A DNA stretch of 64,000 nucleotides, taken from the NCBI RefSeq assembly GCF_000340435.2, contig NZ_CP011883.2, forward strand, positions 3,890,687 to 3,954,686. Direction: 5' to 3'. The notes under the pieces were generated by a model. That model ran no database searches, was not told where the DNA came from, and saw only the letters and a program-made list of their open reading frames with translations. Source of the DNA: Mycobacterium haemophilum DSM 44634 (GTDB lineage: Bacteria; Actinomycetota; Actinomycetes; Mycobacteriales; Mycobacteriaceae). Made by a program: the position numbers and the translations under genes. This document shows, piece by piece, positions 50,948 through 59,259 of the stretch (positions within the stretch are counted from its first letter, which is position 1; each line of letters begins with the position of its first letter).

Positions 50948-51050
50948 TGTCGGCCCGCCACGCCCGGCGCAAGCGCCGCGCTTGCGATCGCCTCGACTTG
51001 ATGGGGGCGACCCGCCATGCCCGGCGCAAGCGCCGCGCTTGCGATCGCCC
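50948..51050 (-). repeat. Two copies of the dispersed repeat, 57-bp period
   Basis: GCCGCGCTTGCGATCGC occurs twice, with the preceding CCCGGCGCAAGC at 50963 and 51020, a 57-bp spacing. Orientation is opposite to the copies at 38.8 and 62.7 kb. The pair fills the spacer between dnaQ and murT. Confidence 0.9.
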
Positions 51051-51062
51051 TAAACTGCGCGG

Positions 51063-52319
51063 GTGGTTACCGCCCGCGCACATCTAGCCCTGGCCGCCGG
51101 GGCAGGCGCGCGGTGGGCGTCGCGGATTACCGGACGCGGAGCTGGGGCGATGATCGGCGGCCTAGTAGCGATAACCCTGGACCGCTCGATTCTCAGCCAG
51201 CTCGGAGCGGGCCGGCGCACCGTCGTCGTCACCGGCACCAACGGCAAATCGACGACCACCCGGATGGCTGTGGCCGCGTTGGAGGCCGCGTCGAGCACGC
51301 TGGTCCCTGGCTCGGTTGCGACCAATGCTGAAGGCGCCAACATGGACGCCGGCCTGGTGGCCGCGCTGGCCGCGAACCGTGGCGCCGAACTCGCAGTCCT
51401 TGAGGTCGACGAGATGCATGTGCCGCACGTCGCCGATGCCCTCACGCCTCGCGTCGTCGTCCTGCTGAACCTGTCGCGCGATCAGCTGGACCGCGTCGGC
51501 GAGATCAACGTGATCGAACGCACGCTGCGCGCCGGCCTGGCCCGGCACCCGGCGGCCGTCGTCATCGCCAACTGCGACGACGTGCTGATGACCTCGGCCG
51601 CCTACGACAGTCCGAACGTGGTGTGGGTGGCCGCGGGTGGCACGTGGTCGAACGACTCGGTCAGCTGCCCCCGCAGTGGCGAGGTCATCGTCCGCGACAA
51701 CGGACACTGGTATTCCACCGGCGCCGATTTCAAGCGACCCAGCCCGCACTGGTGGTTCGACAACAACACCCTGTACGGGCCCGACGGGCTGGCGCTGCCG
51801 ATGCGGCTGGCACTGCCCGGCTCGGTAAATCGCGGCAACGCCGCTCAGGCGGTGGCCGCCGCCGTCACGCTGGGCGCCAACGCCACAACAGCAGTAGCAG
51901 CAGTGTCCAAGGTCGATGAAGTCGCCGGACGGTACCGGAGCGTGCGAATCGGCGAACACACCGCCCGGATCCTGCTGGCTAAGAATCCGGCGGGCTGGCA
52001 AGAAGCGCTGTCGATGGTGAACAGACACGCTGCCGGGGTGGTCATCTCGGTCAACGGGCAGGTGCCCGACGGCGAGGATCTGTCGTGGTTGTGGGATGTG
52101 CGCTTCGAACACTTCGGGGAGGCCTTCAAAACTCCAGTGGTAGCCGCCGGCGAACGCGGCACCGACCTGGCGGTACGCCTGGGATACGCGGGGGTGGAAC
52201 ACACCTTGGTGCACGACACCGTAGCCGCGATCGCCTCCTGCCCACCCGGGCAGGTGGAGGTCGTCGCCAACTACACCGCCTTCCTCCAGCTGCAGCGCAG
52301 GTTGGCGCGTCATGGCTGA
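51063..52319 (+). CDS. murT: Lipid II isoglutaminyl synthase subunit MurT
   Basis: A 418-residue Mur-ligase-type ATPase with the P-loop VTGTNGKST and the DUF1727 C-terminal domain. MurT activates the D-Glu carboxylate of lipid II for amidation by GatD, giving D-iso-Gln in the peptidoglycan stem. The stop overlaps gatD by 8 bp, consistent with an obligate complex. Confidence 0.93.
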   Translation: MVTARAHLALAAGAGARWASRITGRGAGAMIGGLVAITLDRSILSQLGAGRRTVVVTGTNGKSTTTRMAVAALEAASSTLVPGSVATNAEGANMDAGLVAALAANRGAELAVLEVDEMHVPHVADALTPRVVVLLNLSRDQLDRVGEINVIERTLRAGLARHPAAVVIANCDDVLMTSAAYDSPNVVWVAAGGTWSNDSVSCPRSGEVIVRDNGHWYSTGADFKRPSPHWWFDNNTLYGPDGLALPMRLALPGSVNRGNAAQAVAAAVTLGANATTAVAAVSKVDEVAGRYRSVRIGEHTARILLAKNPAGWQEALSMVNRHAAGVVISVNGQVPDGEDLSWLWDVRFEHFGEAFKTPVVAAGERGTDLAVRLGYAGVEHTLVHDTVAAIASCPPGQVEVVANYTAFLQLQRRLARHG

Positions 52320-53019
52320 CTCGGTCATTCGGATCGGGCTGGTATTGCCCGACGTCATGGGCACCTACGGCGACGGCGGTAACGCGGTCGTGCTGCGCCA
52401 ACGACTGCTATTGCGAGGCATCGCCGCTGAGATTGTCGAGCTGACGCTCGCTGATCCGGTGCCCGAGTCGCTGGACCTGTACACGCTGGGTGGCGCGGAG
52501 GACTACGCGCAGCGGCTGGCCACGAGACACCTGCTGCGGTATCCGGGCCTGCAGCGAGCCGCGGCCCGCGGCGCACCCGTGCTGGCGATCTGTGCGGCGG
52601 TGCAGGTGCTCGGCCAATGGTACGAGACATCGTCCGAGGAACGAGTTGACGGCGTGGGTTTGCTGGATGTGACTACCGCGCCACAAGATGCACGCACCAT
52701 TGGCGAACTGGTCAGCACGCCGTTGCTGGCCGGCTTGAGCCAACGCCTGAGCGGCTTCGAAAACCACCGCGGTGGCACCGTGTTGGGCCCCGCGGCGACG
52801 CCACTGGGCGCGGTGGTCAAGGGAGCGGGTAACCGGGCGGGTGACAACTTCGACGGCGTCATTCAGGGCAGTGTGGTGGCGACCTACATGCACGGACCCT
52901 GCCTGGCCCGTAACCCCGAGCTTGCCGACCTGTTGCTGAGCAAGGTGGTAGGTGAGCTGGCGCCACTAGAGCTGCCCGAGGTGGAGTTGCTACGCCGCGA
53001 GCGACTGGCGGCTCGCTAG
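52312..53019 (+). CDS. gatD: Lipid II isoglutaminyl synthase glutaminase subunit GatD
   Basis: A 235-residue CobB/CobQ-like class I amidotransferase. The nucleophile is C94 in VLAICAAVQVLG, and the catalytic histidine is in MHGPCLARNPELAD. It supplies ammonia to MurT. Older annotation calls it cobQ2, but it has no cobalamin role. The stop overlaps the next gene on the opposite strand by 4 bp. Confidence 0.94.
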   Translation: MADSVIRIGLVLPDVMGTYGDGGNAVVLRQRLLLRGIAAEIVELTLADPVPESLDLYTLGGAEDYAQRLATRHLLRYPGLQRAAARGAPVLAICAAVQVLGQWYETSSEERVDGVGLLDVTTAPQDARTIGELVSTPLLAGLSQRLSGFENHRGGTVLGPAATPLGAVVKGAGNRAGDNFDGVIQGSVVATYMHGPCLARNPELADLLLSKVVGELAPLELPEVELLRRERLAAR

Positions 53020-53849
53020 GGGGCCCTCCAGCCTCTGGAGAGCAGCGCGTTGCGCACGCGAACCAGCACCTCGTTGGCTTTGTCTTCGGCAATTACGCGG
53101 ATGATGATCCAGCCCAGTTCTTCCAACTTGCGCAGCCGTCGCTGGTCACGGACGTACTGGCGGCGGTCGCTGCGATGCTGATCTCCGTCATACTCGGCCG
53201 CCACCTTGAGTTCCTCCCAGCCCATGTCCAGCACGCCCACAGTGCGCCAGCTGTGCACCACCGGTATCTGCGTGGTCGGAATGGGTAAGCCGTTGTCGAT
53301 CAGCAACAGCCGCAGCCATGTCTCCTTGGGTGACGCCGCACCGCCGTCGATCAGCGGCAACACCGTACGCAGCCGTCGGACACCCCTGGCACCCGCGTGG
53401 CGCTTGGCCAGAAGCAACACCTCTTCGGTTAAGAACGGCGTCGCCCACATCAGCGCATCGAGGCGTGCCAAAGCCTGCCCACGCGGCAGCTGCCTGCCGA
53501 GGTCATAGGCGGTCCTCGCCGGTGTGGTGACCGGCAGACCGGCGACGCGGGTGACCTCGTCGTCGGCCAACGTCTCATCGCGGGCAACAAGCCCCTCAGG
53601 CGGTCTGGTGTTGGACCAGATCAACTCGATGGGGGTGTCGTCCTCGACCCATCGTGCACCGTGCAGCGCCGAAGCGGCGACGCCGGCGACGACACCTCGT
53701 CGCCCAGACCACAACCACGCGCCGACCGTACGGTCTCGCAGTGACAAGTTGTGATCCTTCGGGGCGTAGACCCCTGGGTAAACCGGGTGGTACCACCGTT
53801 GCAGCTTGTGCCGAGTCACGTCACCGGTACCGACAAACACCGACGCCAT
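53016..53849 (-). CDS. DUF559/AbiEi-type nuclease-fold protein (Rv3714c-like)
   Basis: A 277-residue protein with an N-terminal winged-helix AbiEi-like region (RWYHPVYPGVYA; SALHGARW; TPARTAYDLGRQ) and a C-terminal Vsr-like nuclease fold (LKVAAEYDGDQHRSDR then LRKLEELGWIIIRV; the E-x-D-GxxH motif is present). Similar two-part proteins are common in actinobacteria and are often annotated as type IV toxin-antitoxin antitoxins, but no toxin gene is adjacent. Function unknown. Confidence 0.88.
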   Translation of the reverse strand: MASVFVGTGDVTRHKLQRWYHPVYPGVYAPKDHNLSLRDRTVGAWLWSGRRGVVAGVAASALHGARWVEDDTPIELIWSNTRPPEGLVARDETLADDEVTRVAGLPVTTPARTAYDLGRQLPRGQALARLDALMWATPFLTEEVLLLAKRHAGARGVRRLRTVLPLIDGGAASPKETWLRLLLIDNGLPIPTTQIPVVHSWRTVGVLDMGWEELKVAAEYDGDQHRSDRRQYVRDQRRLRKLEELGWIIIRVIAEDKANEVLVRVRNALLSRGWRAP

Positions 53850-53945
53850 GCCGGAATGTTGGCATCGGGGCCCGACAATTCGCCGAGGCTGTAAATCTGC
53901 AGGAGAAGCGCGAGTAGGGGCCTGCGGAATTACAGGCTCGGTGAA

Positions 53946-54557
53946 TCAGACCATGGCGCGACGGCCGGTCAGCGCGCGGCCGAGGGTCAGCTCGTCGGCG
54001 AACTCCAGGTCGCCGCCCATCGGCAGCCCGGACGCGATCCGCGTCACGGTCAGGCCGGGGATATCGCGCAGCATTCGAACCAAATAGGTGGCGGTTGCCT
54101 CACCCTCAGTATTGGGGTCGGTGGCGATGATCACCTCGGTGATGTCCACCTCGTCGACCCGCTCCCCGATGCGGCTCAACAGCTCGCGGATCCGCAGCTG
54201 GTCGGGACCAATTCCGGAGAGCGGATCAAGCGCACCGCCCAACACGTGATAGCGCCCGCGGAATTCGCGTGTGCGCTCCACGGCCTGGACATCTTTCGGC
54301 TCCTCGACAACGCACACCACAGATGCATCTCGACGGGTATCAGAACAAACTCTGCATCGCTCGTCGTCGGAGACATTGCCGCACACCGCACAGAACCGGA
54401 CGCCATCGCGGACCTTCGCCAACGCGGCGGTCAACCGGTCGATATCTTGCGGTTCAACCGATAACAGGTGGAAAGCGATGCGCTGCGCGCTTTTAGGTCC
54501 GATACCAGGCAGCTTGCCAAGCTCGTCGATCAGATCCTGGACCGGCCCCTCAAACAT
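53946..54557 (-). CDS. recR: Recombination protein RecR
   Basis: A 203-residue RecR with the helix-hairpin-helix (LIDELGKLPGIGPKSAQRI), a four-cysteine zinc finger (CAVCGNVSDDERCRVC), the Toprim domain (VVCVVEEPKDV, IIATDPNTEGEAT) and the C-terminal Walker B-like segment. It acts with RecF and RecO to load RecA. The start is 11 bp after the stop of the YbaB-like gene, the usual recR neighbour. Confidence 0.97.
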   Translation of the reverse strand: MFEGPVQDLIDELGKLPGIGPKSAQRIAFHLLSVEPQDIDRLTAALAKVRDGVRFCAVCGNVSDDERCRVCSDTRRDASVVCVVEEPKDVQAVERTREFRGRYHVLGGALDPLSGIGPDQLRIRELLSRIGERVDEVDITEVIIATDPNTEGEATATYLVRMLRDIPGLTVTRIASGLPMGGDLEFADELTLGRALTGRRAMV

Positions 54558-54568
54558 GTCGGTGCAAG

Positions 54569-54916
54569 TCAGGTTCCTGGCATGTAAGTCGGTGGGGTCG
54601 GCGGAGGTGTTGGGCGCATGGCGCCCGTCAGCGCGCCCAAGCGCTCCTGAGCCAGTTTGGTGACTTGCTTGGAAGCATCAGCCATCGCCCCGACGATCAG
54701 GTCCTGCAAGGTCTCAATGTCGTCGGGGTCGACGACCTGGGGATCGATGGCGACACTGACCACTTCGCCACTGCCTTTGACGACGACCTTGACCAAGCCG
54801 CCACCGGCCTGACCATGCACCTGCGCGTTCGCAAGCTGTTGTTGGGCTTCCAGTAGCTTTTGCTGCATCTGCTGCGCCTGAGCGAGCAGCGCTGACATAT
54901 CGCCTCCGGGTTGCAT
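54569..54916 (-). CDS. YbaB/EbfC nucleoid-associated protein (Rv3716c-like)
   Basis: A 115-residue protein (MSALLAQAQQMQQKLLEAQQ coiled start; VKGSGEVVSVAIDP; DDIETLQDLIVGAMADA) of the YbaB family, small dimeric DNA-binding proteins encoded before recR in many bacteria. The C-terminus ends with a Pro/Thr-rich tail. The ATG at 54916 has GAGGGGAAT upstream; longer frames are not conserved. Confidence 0.93.
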   Translation of the reverse strand: MQPGGDMSALLAQAQQMQQKLLEAQQQLANAQVHGQAGGGLVKVVVKGSGEVVSVAIDPQVVDPDDIETLQDLIVGAMADASKQVTKLAQERLGALTGAMRPTPPPTPPTYMPGT

Positions 54917-55014
54917 GACATTCCCCTCGCATCTTGATCTCGAGTTGGTCTCGCCTGCGGGTATCGGGCGATTCGAAACCCCCAGCCTAGACTGCGCCAC
55001 GCTACCTTTGCGCC

Positions 55015-55785
55015 GTGAACGCACGAGTTAACTTCCGTGTCGGGTTTCGAATGATCGTAGGTGTACTCGTCGCGGCCTCGACGGCAATCATCCCGACCGC
55101 GGCGGCCTATCCTTCTAACCCCGCCAATATCGCTGGCACGGTCGTGTTCATCGACCCCGGCCACAATGGCTCCAATGACGCATCTATCAGCCGCCAGGTG
55201 CCCACCGGTCGGGGTGGCACCAAGGACTGCCAGGCCAGCGGCACGTCGACGAACAGTGGCTATCAAGAACACACTCTCACCTGGGACACCGCGCTGCGAG
55301 TGCGCGCCGCGTTGAACGGCCTGGGTGTGCGGACCGCCCTGTCCCGCGGCAACGACACTGCGCTGGGCCCGTGCGTCGACGCACGCGCCAACATGGCCAA
55401 TGCGTTGCACCCCAATGCGGTCATCAGCCTGCACGGCGACGGCGGCCCGGCATCCGGCCGGGGCTTTCACGTCAACTACTCCGCCCCGCCGCTCAACACG
55501 GTGCAGGCCGGCCCGTCGGTGCAGTTCGCGCGAATCATGCGCGACCAGTTGCAAGCCTCAGGCATTCCGCCGGCGAACTACATTGGCCAGAGCGGTCTGT
55601 ACGGGCGTTCAGATCTGGCTGGCCTGAATCTGGCGCAGTATCCGTCGATCTTGATCGAGTTGGGCAACATGAAGAATCCAGCCGACTCGGCGCTGATGGA
55701 GTCGCCCGAAGGCAGACAAAAATACGCCGACGCTGTAGTCCGCGGCGTCGCGGGCTTCCTTGCCGCCCAGAGCCAGGCGCACTGA
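55015..55785 (+). CDS. ami1: Zn-dependent N-acetylmuramoyl-L-alanine amidase
   Basis: A 256-residue exported amidase_3 enzyme that cuts the bond between MurNAc and L-alanine. A signal peptide (VGVLVAASTAIIPTAAA) is followed by the zinc ligands H50 (DPGHNG), E85 (YQEHTL) and H140 (ISLHGDG) and the catalytic E215 (LIELGNM). It corresponds to Rv3717/Ami1. The start is GTG at 55015. No cell-wall binding domain is present, as in the M. tuberculosis enzyme. Confidence 0.95.
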   Translation: MNARVNFRVGFRMIVGVLVAASTAIIPTAAAYPSNPANIAGTVVFIDPGHNGSNDASISRQVPTGRGGTKDCQASGTSTNSGYQEHTLTWDTALRVRAALNGLGVRTALSRGNDTALGPCVDARANMANALHPNAVISLHGDGGPASGRGFHVNYSAPPLNTVQAGPSVQFARIMRDQLQASGIPPANYIGQSGLYGRSDLAGLNLAQYPSILIELGNMKNPADSALMESPEGRQKYADAVVRGVAGFLAAQSQAH

Positions 55786-55790
55786 ACCCG

Positions 55791-55974
55791 CCGCATCGTC
55801 ACCGGGCTAAAGCTGAATTGCCCGACTCGCCCCCGCAAGCGGGAGGTACCCCCACCTCAGCCCGCTACGCGGGCCGCATCGTCACCGGGCTAAAGCTGAA
55901 TTACCCGACTCGCCCCCGCAAGCGGGAGGTACCCCACCTCAGCCCGCTACGCGGGCCGCATCGTCACCGGGCTA
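55791..55974. repeat. Tandem repeat, units of 83 and 82 bp plus a partial third
   Basis: CCGCATCGTCACCGGGCTA starts at 55791, 55874 and 55956. Each full unit contains GACTCGCCCCCGCAAGCGGG and the GC-rich dyad CAGCCCGCTACGCGGGC. The partial third unit runs into the stop codon of the next minus-strand gene. It looks like a VNTR locus between two convergent genes. Confidence 0.9.
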
Positions 55975-56409
55975 GCTTTCCAGCTCGTTCTTCAGGTTGG
56001 CCAGCACCTCGGCCTGGAGCTTCTTCAGCCCCAGCGGCGCAAAGGTCTTTTCGAAGAAGCCTTTGACACCGCCCGCACCGGTCCAGGCCGTCTTCATCGT
56101 CACGCTGGATCCCGGTCCCGCGGGAGCCACCGTCCAGCTAGTGACCATGGACGAGTTCGCGTCCTTCTCAATGACGGTGTGGCCAGCGACATCAACATCA
56201 ACCTGCACATCGCGAACACGTGATTTGGTGGCCTGCAACTTCCACTTCGCGACGGTGCCCGGCCCTTGGCCGCCCTGCACCACCTGATACTCGCTGTACT
56301 GCGAAGACAGAATTTTTGGGCGCATCTTCTGATAGTCCGCCACCGCAGCAAGTGTGGCCGCGGGCTCAACATTGATCAAGACCGTGCTGGCTGCGCTCAC
56401 CTGTCCCAT
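55972..56409 (-). CDS. SRPBCC (START-like) lipid-binding-fold protein (Rv3718c-like)
   Basis: A 145-residue SRPBCC domain protein: VLINVEPAATLAAVADY, strands WKLQATKSRVRDVQVDV and VTMKTAWTGAGG, ending with the long helix LGLKKLQAEVLANLKNEL. Members bind small lipophilic ligands in a helix-grip pocket. Ligand unknown. The stop codon is supplied by the edge of the tandem repeat. The ATG at 56409 is favoured over an upstream one. Confidence 0.88.
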   Translation of the reverse strand: MGQVSAASTVLINVEPAATLAAVADYQKMRPKILSSQYSEYQVVQGGQGPGTVAKWKLQATKSRVRDVQVDVDVAGHTVIEKDANSSMVTSWTVAPAGPGSSVTMKTAWTGAGGVKGFFEKTFAPLGLKKLQAEVLANLKNELES

Positions 56410-56498
56410 CAGGCGCGACTCCTCTGTTGTGATTACGGTGCCCCCGCACTTGGCCATGGGGTCGGTGCGGGGAACTGTGGTCGGGGACTAGGGTATAT

Positions 56499-57878
56499 GT
56501 GGTGCCTGTTCAAGCATCTGCACTGGCTGTCCACACATCTGGTGTCGAGCGGTTGTTGGCGAGCTATCGATCCATCCCCGCCACGTCGCCCGTCCGGCTC
56601 GCCAAGCCGACCTCAAACCTGTTCCGCGCCCGTGCTAAACGCGATGCACCCGGCCTGGATGCCTCGGGGCTGACCGGTGTCATCAGCATCGACACCGAAG
56701 CCCGCACCGCCGATGTGGCCGGCATGTGCACCTACGATGACCTGGTAGCCGCTACCTTGCCTTACGGCCTTTCGCCACTGGTGGTTCCGCAACTGAAGAC
56801 CATCACCGTCGGCGGTGCGGTCACCGGGTTGGGCATCGAATCGGCCTCGTTTCGCAATGGCCTACCACACGAATCGGTGCTGGAAATGGATATCCTCACC
56901 GGCGCTGGCGAATTGCTCACCGTATCGGCAGACCAGCACTGCGACCTGTACCGCGCCTTCCCCAATTCTTATGGGACGTTGGGATATTCAACCCGGCTTC
57001 GAATCGCGCTGGAGCCTGTCGCGCCGTTCGTGGCGCTGCGACACATCCGATTTCACTCGCTGACCGAAATGGTCGCGGCGATGGAACGCATCATCGACAC
57101 CGGCGGACGAGACGGCATCCCAGTCGATTATCTCGACGGTGTGGTGTTCAGTGCTGACGAGAGCTACCTATGCGTCGGTAAGCGGACCACAACCCCGGGA
57201 CTGGTCAGCGACTACACCGGACAACGCATCTACTACCGGTCGATCCAGCACGACAACGACGTTAAAGAAGACCGGTTGACAATCCACGACTATATGTGGC
57301 GCTGGGACACCGACTGGTTTTGGTGCTCTCGCGCGTTTGGGGCGCAGAACCGGCAACTGCGGCGCTGGTGGCCGCGCCGCTACCGGCGCAGCAGCGTGTA
57401 CTGGAAGCTGGTGGCCGCCGACCGGCGCTTTGGAATCGCTGACCGGATCGAGGCGCGCAATGGCCGTCCACCACGGGAACGGGTGGTGCAGGACGTTGAG
57501 GTGCCGATCGAACGGACCTGCGAGTTCTTGCAGTGGTTCCTAGGCAACGTGCCCATTGCTCCGATCTGGTTGTGCCCGTTGCGGCTTCGTGATCACAACA
57601 GTTGGCCGCTGTATCCGATCCAACCGGACCGCAGCTACGTCAACATTGGGTTCTGGTCCACGGTGCCAGCTGGCGCCACCGAGGGCGCGACCAACCGGAC
57701 GATCGAGGCCAAGGTCAGTGCGCTCGATGGGCACAAGTCGTTGTATTCCGACTCCTTCTATACCCGCGAGGAGTTTACCGAGCTGTATGGCGGGGAGTCC
57801 TACAACACCGTGAAGAAGATATACGATCCCGACTCACGTCTCCTCGACCTTTATGCAAAGGCGGTGCAACGACGATGA
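56499..57878 (+). CDS. FAD-linked oxidoreductase, partner of the fatty acid methyltransferase (Rv3719-like)
   Basis: A 459-residue FAD-binding type 4 (PCMH) oxidoreductase. The FAD domain is at ~45-200 (TPVRL-like LVVPQLKTITVGGAVTGLG, ESVLEMDILTGAGE, NSYGTLGYSTRLR), and the C-terminal substrate region has RDHNSWPLYPI. It overlaps the next gene by ATGA. FAD oxidoreductases of this type next to CFA-like methyltransferases reduce a 10-methylene fatty acid to the 10-methyl (tuberculostearic) form in related systems; the role here is inferred from the pairing. Confidence 0.85.
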   Translation: MVPVQASALAVHTSGVERLLASYRSIPATSPVRLAKPTSNLFRARAKRDAPGLDASGLTGVISIDTEARTADVAGMCTYDDLVAATLPYGLSPLVVPQLKTITVGGAVTGLGIESASFRNGLPHESVLEMDILTGAGELLTVSADQHCDLYRAFPNSYGTLGYSTRLRIALEPVAPFVALRHIRFHSLTEMVAAMERIIDTGGRDGIPVDYLDGVVFSADESYLCVGKRTTTPGLVSDYTGQRIYYRSIQHDNDVKEDRLTIHDYMWRWDTDWFWCSRAFGAQNRQLRRWWPRRYRRSSVYWKLVAADRRFGIADRIEARNGRPPRERVVQDVEVPIERTCEFLQWFLGNVPIAPIWLCPLRLRDHNSWPLYPIQPDRSYVNIGFWSTVPAGATEGATNRTIEAKVSALDGHKSLYSDSFYTREEFTELYGGESYNTVKKIYDPDSRLLDLYAKAVQRR

Positions 57879-59194
57879 CCACAACCAGAGATCCCGAGCG
57901 TTTCACCCAGATTTCTGGGGGCAAACTGACAATGGCCGAGATTCTGGCGATCTTGACCGCTACCGGGCAACAGCCGCTGAAGTTCACCGCGTATGACGGC
58001 AGCACCGCAGGCCACGATGATGCCGAAATGGGTCTGGATCTATGCACCCCCCGCGGCGCCACCTACTTGGCCACGGCTCCCGGTGAGCTCGGTATTGCAC
58101 GCGCGTATGTAGCCGGTGACCTGCAGGCCCGCGGTGTCCATCCCGGTGATCCCTACGCGCTGCTCAAAACACTGACCGACAGAGTCCAATTCAAACGACC
58201 GTCACTGCGCGTACTGGCCAGTGTCGTCCGCTCTCTTGGCGTTGAGCATTTGCTGCCGATCGCACCGCCTCCGCAGGAGACACCGCCCCGGTGGCGCCGG
58301 ATCACTGACGGCCTGCTGCACAGCAAGGCTCGTGACGCCGAGGCCATCCACCACCACTACGACGTCTCCAACACGTTCTACGAGTGGGTGCTCGGGCCCT
58401 CGATGACCTACACCTGCGCGGTCTATCCGAACGCCGAGGCGACGTTGGAAGAGGCCCAGGAGAACAAATACCGTCTGATTTTCGAGAAGCTGCGACTACA
58501 GCCCGGTGACCGGCTACTCGATGTCGGCTGCGGCTGGGGCGGTATGGTGCGCTACGCCGCCCGACGCGGGGTCCGGGTCATCGGTGCGACGCTGTCGGCC
58601 GAGCAAGCGAAGTGGGCGCGAAAAGCGATTGACGACGAGGGGTTGACAGAGCTTGCTGAAGTGCGGCATTCCGACTACCGCGATGTATGCGAGACGGAGT
58701 TCGACGCCGTCTCGTCGATTGGGCTGACCGAGCACATCGGCGTCAAGAATTACCCCGCCTACTTCAACTTCCTGAAGTCGAAGTTGCGGACCGGCGGTCT
58801 GCTGCTTAATCACTGCATCACCCGCCGCGACAACACGTCGACCTCCTTTGCCGGCGGATTCACCGACCGCTACGTCTTCCCCGACGGGGAACTAACCGGC
58901 TCGGGACGCATCATCACCGAGATCCAAGAGGTCGGTTTGGAAGTGCTGCACGAGGAGAACTTCCGGCACCACTACGCGATGACGCTGCGCGACTGGTGCC
59001 GCAACCTCGTCGAGCACTGGGACGACGCGGTTGCCGAGGTCGGCCTACCCATCGCCAAGGTCTGGGGTTTGTATATGGCGGCGTCGCGGGTGGCCTTCGA
59101 ACGAAACAACCTTCAGCTGCATCACGTACTGGCAACGAAGGTCGACGTGTGGGGTGACGACAGCCTCCCGCCGCGACCTTGGTGGACGCCTTAG
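57875..59194 (+). CDS. Cyclopropane/methyl-branched fatty acid synthase-type methyltransferase (Rv3720-like)
   Basis: A 439-residue SAM-dependent CFA-family enzyme. An N-terminal domain (~1-150) precedes the methyltransferase core (LLDVGCGWGGMVRYAA, GATLSAEQAKWA, SIGLTEHIGVKNY, the bicarbonate-binding region). CFA enzymes add a methylene from SAM to the double bond of phospholipid acyl chains; with the adjacent reductase the product is likely methyl-branched. Start ATG at 57875 overlaps the upstream stop. Confidence 0.92.
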   Translation: MTTTRDPERFTQISGGKLTMAEILAILTATGQQPLKFTAYDGSTAGHDDAEMGLDLCTPRGATYLATAPGELGIARAYVAGDLQARGVHPGDPYALLKTLTDRVQFKRPSLRVLASVVRSLGVEHLLPIAPPPQETPPRWRRITDGLLHSKARDAEAIHHHYDVSNTFYEWVLGPSMTYTCAVYPNAEATLEEAQENKYRLIFEKLRLQPGDRLLDVGCGWGGMVRYAARRGVRVIGATLSAEQAKWARKAIDDEGLTELAEVRHSDYRDVCETEFDAVSSIGLTEHIGVKNYPAYFNFLKSKLRTGGLLLNHCITRRDNTSTSFAGGFTDRYVFPDGELTGSGRIITEIQEVGLEVLHEENFRHHYAMTLRDWCRNLVEHWDDAVAEVGLPIAKVWGLYMAASRVAFERNNLQLHHVLATKVDVWGDDSLPPRPWWTP

Positions 59195-59232
59195 TGGCGA
59201 TCGCAAGTGCGGCGGAGCCGGACGAAGCCACC
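59193..59232 (+). repeat. Dispersed repeat, single partial copy
   Basis: GTGGCGATCGCAAGTGCGGC and CGGAGCCGGACGAAGCC match the 57-bp family. It begins at the stop codon of the methyltransferase gene. Confidence 0.7.
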
Positions 59233-59259
59233 ATCGAGCTTAGTTGTCGACCGCGTCAG

